Shown here piece by piece: positions 1 through 7,660 of a stretch of DNA of 40,494 nt (positions are counted from its first letter, which is position 1; each line of letters starts with the position of its first letter). Both the position numbers and the translations under genes were made by a program. This DNA comes from Arthrobacter sp. (GTDB lineage: Bacteria; Actinomycetota; Actinomycetes; Actinomycetales; Micrococcaceae). The DNA lies in contig JAPSIT010000007.1 in NCBI GenBank assembly GCA_031178585.1, positions 1 through 40,494 on the forward strand. The letters are read 5' to 3'. Under the pieces are notes generated by a model, which was not told the origin of the DNA, made no database searches, and worked only from the letters and a program-made list of their open reading frames with translations.

Positions 1-94
<94 letters not shown>

Positions 95-96
95 CA

Positions 97-2640
97 GTGC
101 GTATCCCACTTTCCTGGCTGCGTGAGTCCGCGCAGGTACCGGCCGGAGCAACGGCTGAAGACGTCATGGCGGACCTGGTCAAGGTCGGTTTTGAAGAAGA
201 AGCGGTGCACCGCCCCACGGACGCCCTGCGCGGACCGGTCGTGGTGGGCCAGGTGCTGAGCCTGGTCAAGGAACCGCAGTCCAACGGCAAGACCATCAAC
301 TGGTGCCAGGTGCGCGTCGTCCCCGAGGGGCAGGAGCAGACCCTCACCGGCAAGGGCATCGACCCGTCCGGCGTGCAGGGCATCGTCTGCGGCGCCCACA
401 ACTTCGTCGAGGGCGACAAGGTGGTGGTCACCCTGCCGGGTGCCGTGCTGCCCGGTGATTTCCACATCTCGGCGCGGAAGACGTATGGCCACATGTCCGC
501 CGGCATGATCGCCTCTGTCCGCGAGCTGGGCATCGGCGAGGACCACGACGGCATCCTGGTGCTCTCAAGGATCGGGCTCGACCCGGAAATCGGCACCGAC
601 GCCATGGAACTACTGGGCCTCTATGACGAAGCAGCCGAAATCAACGTCACCCCGGACCGCGGCTACGCTTTCTCGATCCGCGGTGTCGCCCGTGAATACG
701 CCCATGCCACGGGTACGGTCTTTACCGACCCCGCCTCCAAGGTCAGCGCCCCGGCTTCCCTGACCGGCGGCTACGGCGTCAAGATCAACGACGATGCTCC
801 CATCTACGGCAACCCGGGCTGCGACCGCTTCGTGGCCCGCACCGTGCGCGGCGTCGACGCCACCCGGCCCACGCCGCCCTGGATGTCTTCCAGGCTCCGG
901 TTGGCCGGGATCCGCTCGATCTCCCTGCCCGTGGACATCTCCAACTACGTGATGCTCGAGCTCGGCCAGCCCCTGCATTTCTACGACCAGGACAAGCTGT
1001 CAGGCGACATCGTGGTGCGGCGTGCCGTGGCGGGGGAGAAGCTCACCACCCTCGATGGCAAGGAGCGCGTGCTTGACCCCGAGGATCTGCTGATCACGGA
1101 CGATTCTGGCCCCATTGGTGTTGCCGGCGTCATGGGCGGCGCCTCCACCGAGGTCTCCGACGCCACCTCCACGGTGCTGATCGAGGCCGCCCACTTCGAG
1201 GAAGTCTCGATCTCCCGCTCGCGCCGGCGCCACAAGCTGCCGTCCGAAGCGTCCAAGCGCTTTGAGCGCGGCGTCGACTGGCAGGTGGCGAACATCGCCG
1301 CCCAGCGCGCCGTCGACCTGCTGGTGGAGCTTGCCGGGGGCACGGCTGACGAGACGGGCACCGACGTCGGTACTGCGCCGGACGCTGTATCCATCGCCCT
1401 GCCGGCGGCTTTCGCCGCCCAGCGGATCGGCATCGACTTCACGGAAGAACAGATTGTCACCTCCCTCGAGGACCTCGGCGCCGTGGTGGAAAAGTCCGAC
1501 GGCGGCTGGACAGTTTCGGCGCCCAGCTGGCGGCAGGACCTGGAAACCAAGGAAGACCTGTCCGAGGAGATCGCCCGCCTGGTGGGATACGACCAGATCC
1601 CGGCGACCCTGCCGGTCGCTCCTCCCGGGCGCGGCCTGACCCGCGTCCAGCAGCAGCGCCGCCGGCTGATCCAGTCGCTCGCCGACGCCGGGCTCACCGA
1701 GGTGCTGGCCTACCCGTTCGTCTCGAAGGCTGCCAACGACACCTTCGGCGTGGCGGAGGCCGGGGCTGCCCGGACCGCCGTCAAGCTCGCCAACCCGATC
1801 AGCGAGGAGCACGGCTACCTGCGGACGTCGGTGCTGCCGGGCCTGATCGAAGTGGCCAAGCGCAACCATTCGCGCGGCTTCCGCGACCTGGCCCTGTTCG
1901 AAGCCGGGCTCGTCTTCCTGCCCGGCGAGTCGGTGGGTACGGCCTCCATTCCGCCGCTGGGCGTCAAGCCCTCTGATGAGGTGCTGGACGCACTGTACGA
2001 CGGCGTTCCCGCCCAGCCGCTGCACGTCGCCGCCGTCCTGACCGGCCACGATTCCCCGGCGGCCGCAGGGCACACGCCGAGGCTGTGGGACTGGGCCGAT
2101 GCGCTGGACATCGCCCGCCTCATCGGCGACGTGCTCGGCGTCGAGGTGGTGGTGGCGCAGGGCCAGCACCAGGCTTTCCACCCCGGCCGGGCCGCTCAGC
2201 TGTCGCTGCGCACCGGGGAAGTTGTGGGCTACGCCGGCGAGCTGCACCCCAAGCTCCTGGCGGCGTCGGACATGCCGGCCCGTTCCGTTGCGCTCGAAAT
2301 CAACGCGGATGCCCTGTTCGAGGCCGCCGCCGACGTGATCGTGGCACGCCACATCTCCACCTTCCCGGTGGCGACGCAGGATGTTGCCCTCGTGGTGCCG
2401 CAGGAGATTCCCGCGGACGACGTGCTGGCCGCCCTCCGCGAAGGCGCCGGCGAGTTGCTCGAGGACGTCGCCCTGTTTGATGTGTACGCGGGCAAGGGCA
2501 TCGAGGATGGCAAGAAGTCACTCGCCTTCGGGCTCCGCTTCCGCGCCAACGACCGGACCCTGACGGCTGACGAGGCTTCTGCCGCCCGTGAGAGCGCGGT
2601 GGCTGTGGCTGCCGAGCGTTTCGGGGCTGTCCAGCGCTGA
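97..2640 (+). CDS. pheT: Phenylalanine--tRNA ligase beta subunit
   Basis: At 847 residues this has the usual length of bacterial PheT. An N-terminal tRNA-binding OB fold (about residues 42-155, with ICGAHNF and VTLPGAVLPG) is followed by the B3/4 editing domain (about 225-395, with YVMLELGQPLHFYD), the B5 domain (about 425-500) and a C-terminal ferredoxin-like anticodon-binding domain (about 755-847, with FDVYAGKGI and SLAFGLRFR). With PheS it forms the heterotetramer that makes Phe-tRNA and hydrolyses Tyr-tRNA-Phe. The GTG start lies two bases after the pheS stop, so the two are co-transcribed and probably translationally coupled. A hairpin just downstream closes the operon. Long antisense frames across it are shadows of its GC-rich codons. 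Confidence 0.97.
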   Translation: MRIPLSWLRESAQVPAGATAEDVMADLVKVGFEEEAVHRPTDALRGPVVVGQVLSLVKEPQSNGKTINWCQVRVVPEGQEQTLTGKGIDPSGVQGIVCGAHNFVEGDKVVVTLPGAVLPGDFHISARKTYGHMSAGMIASVRELGIGEDHDGILVLSRIGLDPEIGTDAMELLGLYDEAAEINVTPDRGYAFSIRGVAREYAHATGTVFTDPASKVSAPASLTGGYGVKINDDAPIYGNPGCDRFVARTVRGVDATRPTPPWMSSRLRLAGIRSISLPVDISNYVMLELGQPLHFYDQDKLSGDIVVRRAVAGEKLTTLDGKERVLDPEDLLITDDSGPIGVAGVMGGASTEVSDATSTVLIEAAHFEEVSISRSRRRHKLPSEASKRFERGVDWQVANIAAQRAVDLLVELAGGTADETGTDVGTAPDAVSIALPAAFAAQRIGIDFTEEQIVTSLEDLGAVVEKSDGGWTVSAPSWRQDLETKEDLSEEIARLVGYDQIPATLPVAPPGRGLTRVQQQRRRLIQSLADAGLTEVLAYPFVSKAANDTFGVAEAGAARTAVKLANPISEEHGYLRTSVLPGLIEVAKRNHSRGFRDLALFEAGLVFLPGESVGTASIPPLGVKPSDEVLDALYDGVPAQPLHVAAVLTGHDSPAAAGHTPRLWDWADALDIARLIGDVLGVEVVVAQGQHQAFHPGRAAQLSLRTGEVVGYAGELHPKLLAASDMPARSVALEINADALFEAAADVIVARHISTFPVATQDVALVVPQEIPADDVLAALREGAGELLEDVALFDVYAGKGIEDGKKSLAFGLRFRANDRTLTADEASAARESAVAVAAERFGAVQR

Positions 2641-2677
2641 TCTGTTGGTGACGGCGGGTTCCTGAGCCTGGCTAAGA

Positions 2678-2709
2678 AAATCCCTGCGGCCTGCCGGCTG
2701 CGGGGATTT
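2678..2709 (+). terminator. Intrinsic terminator of the pheST operon
   Basis: A 14-bp stem (arms 2678-2691 and 2696-2709, two G-T wobbles) closes a TGCC loop. The right arm ends in ATTT and is followed by CTT, giving a short U-rich tail. It begins 37 bases after the pheT stop. Confidence 0.75.
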
Positions 2710-2750
2710 CTTATGCCAGCGGGTTTCCCTACCATCTGCGGGTTTCGCTA

Positions 2751-2779
2751 TTTACAGGGGGTGCGGCGGGTGCGATGCT
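2751..2779 (+). promoter_or_regulatory. Possible promoter for the 2825 lipoprotein
   Basis: TTTACA (2751-2756) and GATGCT (2774-2779) are 17 bp apart and lie about 45 bases before the next start codon, directly after the pheST terminator. The -10 hexamer is a weak match, so this is tentative. Confidence 0.3.
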
Positions 2780-2824
2780 GAACGCGCCACAGCCGTTGGG
2801 CCGTGTTCGAACTGGGGGAACCAA

Positions 2825-3400
2825 ATGCGATGGAGCATGCGGGAACGTGCAAGTGCGCAGTTTCGTGGCCAGCTGATGCGCGTTGTCGAGGGGTCACACC
2901 ACCTGACGCTTATGGCAGCTGCTGTTGCTCTGCCGCTCACGCTGGTATTGGCCTCTTGCGCCTCGCCGAATGTCTGCCCGGCGATTGCCTGGAGCAATTC
3001 CCTCACAGTGTCACTGAACGGGGCCGTCGAGAGCGTGGACGTGGTGGAGTTCTGTGTGGAGAATACCTGCTCAGTGCCCGCTCCCCGTCCGGCCCCCAGC
3101 ACTTCCCGGGTTCCGGGTGCCACGCCTGAGGCAGGTGCTGTCCCGCCGCGTTCTCCAGAGGTTGCCACTTCCTCGGATTCTCCCAAAGGGCCCAGTCCTT
3201 TCATTGCCTCGAAGGCCGATGACCGAACCTGGCGGTTCCAGCTGATGATGCTGACCCCGGAGATGGCTGTCATTCGGGCCCGCACAGCAGAGGGCCAGGT
3301 ACTGGCGGAGCGGGAAGTCCCCTTGCAATGGACACGCGTAGGTGGCAGCGGACAATGTGGGGGACCGTCGACAGCGGCCCCTGTCTCCTTGACTGTTTAG
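2825..3400 (+). CDS. Putative secreted lipoprotein of unknown function
   Basis: A 191-residue protein. After a basic stretch there is a hydrophobic segment (about residues 28-43) ending in a lipobox LASC with the modifiable cysteine at 45, so it is probably anchored on the outer face of the membrane. The rest holds a Pro/Ser-rich middle (about 80-125) and a C-terminal segment with strand-like hydrophobic patches. The start at 2825 is favoured by GGGGGAA five bases upstream; an internal ATG at 2876 would also keep the signal peptide. Cysteines at about 51, 73 and 77 might form disulfides. I recognise no function. It stands alone between the pheST terminator and a second small lipoprotein. Similar Cys-anchored hypothetical lipoproteins are common in Arthrobacter relatives, but I cannot check homology here. 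Confidence 0.7.
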   Translation: MRWSMRERASAQFRGQLMRVVEGSHHLTLMAAAVALPLTLVLASCASPNVCPAIAWSNSLTVSLNGAVESVDVVEFCVENTCSVPAPRPAPSTSRVPGATPEAGAVPPRSPEVATSSDSPKGPSPFIASKADDRTWRFQLMMLTPEMAVIRARTAEGQVLAEREVPLQWTRVGGSGQCGGPSTAAPVSLTV

Positions 3401-3477
3401 GGAATGAGCCAGTGCTTGTTGGGTTGGGCCGGGCGGGAACAGCGGCCACGGACCTCCCGCCCGCCGCGGGGTGCGCG

Positions 3478-3490
3478 TATAGTCCGCCTT
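3478..3490 (+). promoter_or_regulatory. -10 element of a leaderless promoter
   Basis: A perfect-looking TATAGT (3478-3483) is followed by exactly seven bases and then the ATG at 3491, with no Shine-Dalgarno sequence between. Transcription would start at or within a base or two of the start codon. Confidence 0.55.
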
Positions 3491-3901
3491 ATGAGAATCC
3501 TGCGGCCACGACTACTAGTTCTTGGATTCGCCTTGGCTTTGGCTATGGCGACGACGGCCAGTGGGTGTTTGTCTTCCCCGCTCCGCATTGTCACATCCGA
3601 TCTACCCGAGCTGAGCGGCATGGAAGCGCTTCTCAGTGGCACGTTGGTAGCTGACGAGGATGGCTGCGTTCATGCGAAGACGGCCGGAGGCCCAGTGACT
3701 CTCGTGTGGCCCAAGGGATATACCGTTGAGGGCGATTCATGGTCCTTCCAAGTCCTTGACGCCAGCAAGAACGTCGCAGCGCGTTCGGGATTGCCTCTTG
3801 CCATCGGTGGAGGCGGTGCCGATTCGTTCAAGGACGCCTGGGCAGAACGCGGCTGCGCCAAGGGCAGGCTGTGGATGGTCGGAAACATCGGCACAGATTA
3901 G
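3491..3901 (+). CDS. Small lipoprotein, paralogue of the one at 5848
   Basis: A 136-residue protein with a basic N-terminus (MRILRPR), a hydrophobic segment (residues 8-24) and a lipobox-like ASGC with cysteine at 26. I chose the ATG at 3491 rather than the longer frame from 3404, because only this start puts the signal peptide first and it sits seven bases after a TATAGT -10 box. The mature part shares a pattern with the lipoprotein at 5848: IVTS, then AL-SG-L, DGCV, PV-L-WP-G, a Gly-rich stretch and a C-terminal Cys. Both have the lipid cysteine at residue 26, so they are probably paralogues. DGCV plus the late cysteine suggest one disulfide. Function is unknown. Confidence 0.7.
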   Translation: MRILRPRLLVLGFALALAMATTASGCLSSPLRIVTSDLPELSGMEALLSGTLVADEDGCVHAKTAGGPVTLVWPKGYTVEGDSWSFQVLDASKNVAARSGLPLAIGGGGADSFKDAWAERGCAKGRLWMVGNIGTD

Positions 3902-4007
3902 GAAGCTCCCAACACTTCGTCTTCAGACGGGGGACAATGAGCCATGAGGACGCCTTTCGTGTACCGGGCGCTTCTGCTCATGCCGCCCGGCGGCGCCACA
4001 ACTCGTT

Positions 4008-4044
4008 GGGTGTTCAGCGGTAGCACCGCTGAAGTCCGACACCC
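4008..4044 (+). terminator. Hairpin between the lipoprotein and monooxygenase genes
   Basis: A 9-bp perfect stem (4013-4021 with 4025-4033, loop AGC) is extended by an outer GGGTG/CACCC pairing (4008-4012, 4040-4044) across a right-hand bulge. There is no U-tract, so it could be a factor-assisted terminator or a structured leader of the next gene. Confidence 0.4.
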
Positions 4045-4076
4045 CTGGACGTAGAGCACGCGCGGCGTCTGGCGAC

Positions 4077-5258
4077 ATGAAAGCCATTGTTGTCGGGGCG
4101 GGCATCGCGGGGCTTGTCGCCGCCCGCCAACTGGGTCTGGCTGGCTGGGACGTCGAGCTCCTCGAGAAGTCGTCCGCACCCCGGCCCGACGGCTACATGA
4201 TGGACTTCTTCGGTCCGGGGATCGAGGCATCCGAGAGGATCGGCCTTTACCCGCGGCTGGCGGCCGTTGCCTACCACGTCGAAGCGGCCGATTATGTGGA
4301 TGCGGCGGGGCGCCGCACCTCCAGCCTCGACTATCGCCAGTTGGCCCGACTCGCCGGCGGGAAAGTCCTGAGCCTCCTGCGCCCGGACCTGGAGCGGGTA
4401 GCACTGGCAGCGCTCGACGACGTACCCGCAGGCCGGATCCACGTTCGCTACGGCGCCCGAGTCGCCGGGGCCTGGACGGACGACGGCGGAGCGAGTGTCG
4501 CCGTGCAAGGCTCGCCAAGGGAGGTGCTCACCGCAGATGTTCTGATCGGGGCGGATGGCGTCCACTCTGAAGTGCGCACCCACATCTTCGGACCCGAACA
4601 GCCGTACCTGCGTCCTTTGGGCATGCGTGCGGCTGCGTTCATCGTTACGGATCCCAGCATCAATGCCCGCTTCAAGAACCGTTTCGTGCTTACCGATTCC
4701 GTCGACCGGATGGCCGGGCTCTACAGCCTCCGCACGGATGAGGTGGCCGCGTTCCTCGTGTATCGCAGTGCGGGCGCGGGCACGAATGCGGGTGAGCACA
4801 GCGTCCGGGAACGGCTGCGCCGGGAATTCGCTGGACTGGGCGGTGTTTTCGACCGGCTCCTCGAACTGTGTCCCGAGCAACCCTACGACGATGTCGTCGC
4901 GCAGATCGTCATGCCGGGCTGGCAGAAGGGCAGGACTGTTCTCGTGGGGGATGCCTGCGCGGCAGTCTCCCTCCTGGCGGGCCAGGGTGCCTCGCTCGCC
5001 GTCGCAGGGGCCGCCTTACTGGGGGACATCCTCGGTCCGGTGGCCTCGCCCAATGGGATCAGTGCTGCTCTCGGGCAGTTCGAACAGCGCTGGCGACCGG
5101 TGGTGGAGGTGGCACAGCATGCGGGAAGGCGAGCGGCGTCGTCGTTCCTCCCTGCTAGCCACGCTCAGCGGCTCGTGCGCAGGTGGATCATACGGGCAAC
5201 GCACGTACCGGGGATCAATCGGATAGTGGCCCGCCAGATCCTGCGCAGAATCGGATAG
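4077..5258 (+). CDS. FAD-dependent monooxygenase (PHBH fold)
   Basis: A 393-residue flavoprotein of the group A aromatic hydroxylase superfamily, which includes tetracycline-modifying and salicylate-type hydroxylases. The N-terminal dinucleotide motif GAGIAGLVAARQLG (residues 7-20) binds the ADP of FAD, an acid at about 30 closes the Rossmann fold, GADG (158-161) is the DG motif that contacts FAD and NAD(P)H, and GDACA (291-295) is the GD motif that binds the FAD ribityl. It should hydroxylate a small, probably aromatic, substrate using NAD(P)H and oxygen in the cytoplasm. The substrate cannot be read from sequence. The gene is solitary, its Shine-Dalgarno sequence is weak, and its stop codon lies at the start of the second copy of a 32-bp tandem duplication. 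Confidence 0.88.
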   Translation: MKAIVVGAGIAGLVAARQLGLAGWDVELLEKSSAPRPDGYMMDFFGPGIEASERIGLYPRLAAVAYHVEAADYVDAAGRRTSSLDYRQLARLAGGKVLSLLRPDLERVALAALDDVPAGRIHVRYGARVAGAWTDDGGASVAVQGSPREVLTADVLIGADGVHSEVRTHIFGPEQPYLRPLGMRAAAFIVTDPSINARFKNRFVLTDSVDRMAGLYSLRTDEVAAFLVYRSAGAGTNAGEHSVRERLRREFAGLGGVFDRLLELCPEQPYDDVVAQIVMPGWQKGRTVLVGDACAAVSLLAGQGASLAVAGAALLGDILGPVASPNGISAALGQFEQRWRPVVEVAQHAGRRAASSFLPASHAQRLVRRWIIRATHVPGINRIVARQILRRIG

Positions 5259-5284
5259 TGGCCCGCCAGATCCTGCGCAGAATC
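5221..5284. repeat. 32-bp perfect tandem duplication across the monooxygenase stop
   Basis: Bases 5221-5252 are repeated exactly at 5253-5284, followed by six further matching bases. The copies are read in different frames because 32 is not a multiple of 3. The second copy supplies the TAG, and loss of one copy would leave the protein unchanged. The repeat ends 17 bases from the stop of the recombinase remnant on the other strand. Confidence 0.95.
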
Positions 5285-5300
5285 GGATAGCGGTGCAGCG

Positions 5301-5444
5301 TCAGGAGTCCGGGGTTCCCGCTTTCTTGCGCGCCCGTTCGAGGGGCCGGTGGACGGTGGAACGGCCTAACAGCGCGTCCCGCTGAGCTGTAAGGTCCTGT
5401 TCGTCGGTGGAGACTCTCGCGTAACCGATAGTGAGTTCAACCAT
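5301..5444 (-). pseudogene. Serine recombinase remnant: both ends joined, middle deleted
   Basis: Read leftward from the ATG at 5444 this gives 47 residues. The first 25 or so are the canonical start of a resolvase/invertase (IGYARVSTDEQ then LTAQRDALL), including the catalytic serine of the ARVST motif. The last 21 (GRSTVHRPLERARKKAG and a stop) resemble the third helix and tail of the C-terminal HTH of the same family (usual form GRSTVYRAL.RAR). About 130-150 residues of catalytic core between them are missing, and the join is in frame with no stop. It cannot be an active recombinase. It marks a former mobile element and is too short to appear in ordinary ORF lists. The N-terminal match is strong; the C-terminal match is shorter but fits well. 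Confidence 0.75.
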
Positions 5445-5569
5445 GCACAGCAGTGCGCATATCAGGCGCCATCACCGGACAGTTCATCGAACCCTGCTTA
5501 CGGGAAAGCCGAAAAGTTTGAGCGACAAAAGCGCAGCTGAGGACCCAACACGTCCGGGGGAGTGCCCTC

Positions 5570-5899
5570 TTGCGGGATGTTATGCTGACAGGCCTCTTTC
5601 GGAAGTTTTTCAGGACGCTGGATGCGGAAAAATCTTTCGCTTTAGTTCACCGACTAGGTAAGGAACCCGCGCTGGAAGATCCTTCCGTCCGGTCTCTTGC
5701 TTATGATTTGGTTTGGCCTGATGATCATCCTGTGCTCAAAGGGGAGCGCGAAGTAGCTCGCTTGGGAGCACACAATTTTGGGGGCGCAGCATGGCTGCCT
5801 GTCCGTCGCTTCTGTCAGGTCTTGCGCCGCGTCAGGAGATCGCAGCAATGTTTCGAAAATGCTGTCTTGCCCACGCAGTCACAGGCGGTGCAGCCCTGA
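5570..5899 (+). CDS. Doubtful small ORF
   Basis: A 109-codon frame opening with TTG and preceded by a good GGGGGAG at 5556-5562, seven bases away. Base composition is lower in GC than the flanking genes, as in the lipoproteins nearby. The first 75 residues look protein-like, but the end runs out of frame through the signal peptide of the lipoprotein at 5848, which argues against an intact gene. It may be the 5' remnant of a gene whose 3' part was replaced. No family is recognised. Confidence 0.25.
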   Translation: MRDVMLTGLFRKFFRTLDAEKSFALVHRLGKEPALEDPSVRSLAYDLVWPDDHPVLKGEREVARLGAHNFGGAAWLPVRRFCQVLRRVRRSQQCFENAVLPTQSQAVQP

Positions 5900-6294
5900 T
5901 GCTGTGCCTTAGTCTGACCGCATGTTCCGAAGGACCGGGCGGTGGTCCCGCACCGGCATCCAGTTCACCGGCCGCTGCACTTCTCATTGTCACGAGTTGG
6001 CGCAATGGAGATGACGCCATGAACGCCTTGAGGTCCGGAGTCCTGATGAAGCAGTCCGACGGCTGCGTTGGATGGAGAGCTCCGGACGGCTCGAAGTCAA
6101 AGCCGGTACTTTTGCGCTGGCCCGCCGGGACACGCCTGTCAGAGGACGGCAAAGCCGTCGTGGGATCGTCCGGCAAGCGCTTTGCTTTCGACTCATTGAC
6201 TGGACTTGGGGGCGGCTTTGGGCAGGTATCCGTTCCTTCAGAGTGTGATTCGTCATTGTGGAGCGGCGTCTACGACGTGCAGGAGCCACTATAA
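5848..6294 (+). CDS. Small lipoprotein, paralogue of the one at 3491
   Basis: A 148-residue protein. The ATG at 5848 is chosen because AGGAGAT sits seven bases upstream and the hydrophobic signal (residues 7-22) then begins normally. The lipobox is LTAC with cysteine at 26. A Gly/Pro/Ser-rich linker follows, then the domain shared with the 3491 protein: LIVTS, AL-SG-L, DGCV at about 68-71, PVLLRWPAG, a Gly-rich LGGGFG and a C-terminal Cys before WSGVYDV. The 3491 copy is diverged but collinear. Function is unknown. The two copies flank the monooxygenase and the recombinase scar, so that stretch may have been inserted between them or duplicated with them. Confidence 0.72.
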   Translation: MFRKCCLAHAVTGGAALMLCLSLTACSEGPGGGPAPASSSPAAALLIVTSWRNGDDAMNALRSGVLMKQSDGCVGWRAPDGSKSKPVLLRWPAGTRLSEDGKAVVGSSGKRFAFDSLTGLGGGFGQVSVPSECDSSLWSGVYDVQEPL

Positions 6295-6528
6295 AATTGA
6301 GGGCCGCAGCGGATGGAGCGATCTCCCATGCCGCCAGGGAATTGAGCCGGGAACTGACCGGGGACGATCGGTTCGCCTTAGTCCTTGGGCTAGTCCATCA
6401 GAACCATTCCGGTAGCGGTTCGTGTTATGGCGGCAACCGGGCCACCCATGAATACGGGGCTGTAAGTTCACTTTAGTCGTCGTCCCATTCGTCGCGCAGC
6501 GACTTGCGCAGTACATCCACCTGCACGG
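6295..6528. other. Gene-poor gap
   Basis: No convincing gene. A rightward frame ending at 6476 has plausible codons for about 60 residues but no good start, RBS or recognised family. On the other strand a short frame ending near 6475 finishes in an acidic tail (RDEWDDD) like a real C-terminus, but it is only about 33 codons after a stop. Both look like debris of older genes next to transposase fragments. Confidence 0.35.
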
Positions 6529-6711
6529 TTAGGGAATTGCTTGGGGGCGCAAAGAGTACCGGTCGAGCCAGTGCTCAACGGGCTCGACGCAGTAAAGGTT
6601 GCTCTGGATAAGAACGGGCTTTGCCAGCTTGCGGATGGAGATGCCCTCCCCCCAGGGGTCTCGGCGGATCTTGGCAAACAGCTCCTGCGTACCCTGCTTG
6701 GTATCTGGCAA
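6529..6711 (-). pseudogene. Probable transposase N-terminal fragment (IS21-type HTH)
   Basis: Sixty codons read leftward from a TTG. Residues 9-30 (ELFAKIRRD then EGISIRKLAK) resemble the opening helix-turn-helix of actinobacterial IS21-like transposases, in which an AxIRRD segment is followed by SIRxLA and a second HTH helix. After LAK the match stops, and the remaining 30 residues do not look like the family. If right, it is a short relic of an insertion sequence truncated inside its DNA-binding domain. The match is by eye over about 20 residues. Confidence 0.42.
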
Positions 6712-6797
6712 TAATTTTCAGGGAACTTGGCTAATCGCCGCAAAGCTTTCTCGTCCTCTGGCGCTGCCTCGAAGACAACTTGAATGAGCGAAAGTAC

Positions 6798-6930
6798 TTA
6801 GTTGGCGCCAGCCATTCGAATAACTCGATAGCCGAGCTGACCACCCGTAAGACGATCCCTTTCCGTATGGAGCATCTGCTTGGCGTGGTGGTCAACTGGC
6901 CCTCGGTGTGGCCCTGACCGATGACCTTTC
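6798..6930 (-). pseudogene. Possible transposase C-terminal fragment, frameshifted
   Basis: On the reverse strand one frame reads VIGQGHTEGQ, a motif found near the C-terminus of ISL3-type transposases (GHTEG before a Lys/Arg-rich tail). A one-base shift then gives VDHHAKQML and a run ending GYRVIRMAGAN with a stop at 6798. It lies just upstream of, and opposite to, the reductase gene. Length and identity are too limited for certainty. Together with the fragment at 6529 it suggests a graveyard of insertion sequences. Confidence 0.35.
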
Positions 6931-6981
6931 CGCGCCGAGCTGGTCTGTACAACGAATACCGACTCACGGGAGACTGACGCC

Positions 6982-7545
6982 ATGCGGAAACTGACCTTCG
7001 GCATGAACCTGAGCCTGGACGGCTACATCGCCGCGCCCGGCGACGACCTCGGCTGGAGCGTACCGAGCGACGAGCTGTTCCAATGGTGGTCCGACCGGGT
7101 GGGGGCGACGGGCCTGGCACTGTACGGGCGCAAACTGTGGGAGACGATGAGCTCCCACTGGCCGACCGCCGACCAGCAGCCTGGCGCCACACCGGCGCAA
7201 ATCGAGTTCGCCCGCCGCTGGCGGGACATGCCGAAGGTGGTGTTCTCCTCGACGACCAGCACGGTCGACTGGAATACCCGCCTGGTCACCGGCGACGCGG
7301 TCACCGAGATCACCCGGCTCAAGGCCGACGACGGCGGCCCCATGGACATCGGCGGTGCCACACTCGCCGCGGCGGCCATGCGGGCCGGGCTGATCGACGA
7401 GTACTTGATCGTCACCCATCCGGTCCTGGTGGGCGGCGGCACGCCGTTCTTCACAGCCCTGGACAACTGGGTGAACCTGAGCCTGGTGGAGATCCGGACG
7501 TTTCCCGACAGTGTGGTCCTTACCAGGTACGAGACCAGGCGCTGA
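6982..7545 (+). CDS. Dihydrofolate reductase-fold family protein (RibD C-terminal type)
   Basis: A 187-residue protein. The start MRKLTFGMNLSLDGYIAAP is the hallmark of the RibD-C/DHFR-like family, with the substrate-loop SLDGYIA at residues 11-17. Later DIGGATLAAAAMRAGLIDEY and HPVLVGGGTPFF match the NADPH-binding end of the fold. A GGGAGA lies 9 bases before the ATG. These proteins reduce small molecules with NADPH, but most are uncharacterised, and true folate or riboflavin reductase activity should not be assumed. It is a solitary gene between transposase relics and a gene-poor gap. Confidence 0.85.
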   Translation: MRKLTFGMNLSLDGYIAAPGDDLGWSVPSDELFQWWSDRVGATGLALYGRKLWETMSSHWPTADQQPGATPAQIEFARRWRDMPKVVFSSTTSTVDWNTRLVTGDAVTEITRLKADDGGPMDIGGATLAAAAMRAGLIDEYLIVTHPVLVGGGTPFFTALDNWVNLSLVEIRTFPDSVVLTRYETRR

Positions 7546-7660
7546 GTGCCCGACGTCGAATCAGCGCGGCTTCGGGCCCTCCGAGGATCTCGTGACGCTG
7601 TCTTTCTGAGGCCATCGTGCCGTTCCTGCCGATCTTGTTCCCAGCCCGGAAGGGGATCCC
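7546..7660. other. Non-coding gap after the reductase gene
   Basis: No gene, clear hairpin terminator or RNA is visible. Codon patterns on both strands are random-looking. It is the first part of a 378-base stretch between firm genes. Confidence 0.4.

Noticed and set aside
1000..2352. 450-residue antisense frame inside pheT
   Set aside because: Arg/Gly/His-rich composition with no domain, exactly opposite a complete pheT; a typical shadow frame of GC-rich coding DNA.
3902..4076. Small rightward or leftward gene before the monooxygenase
   Set aside because: Frames lack RBS and sensible composition; the leftward ones continue as shadows into the monooxygenase.
5221..5290. Tandem repeat as a possible CRISPR or attachment site
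   Set aside because: Copies are adjacent with no spacers, and there are only two; no integrase or core duplication was found to support an att site.
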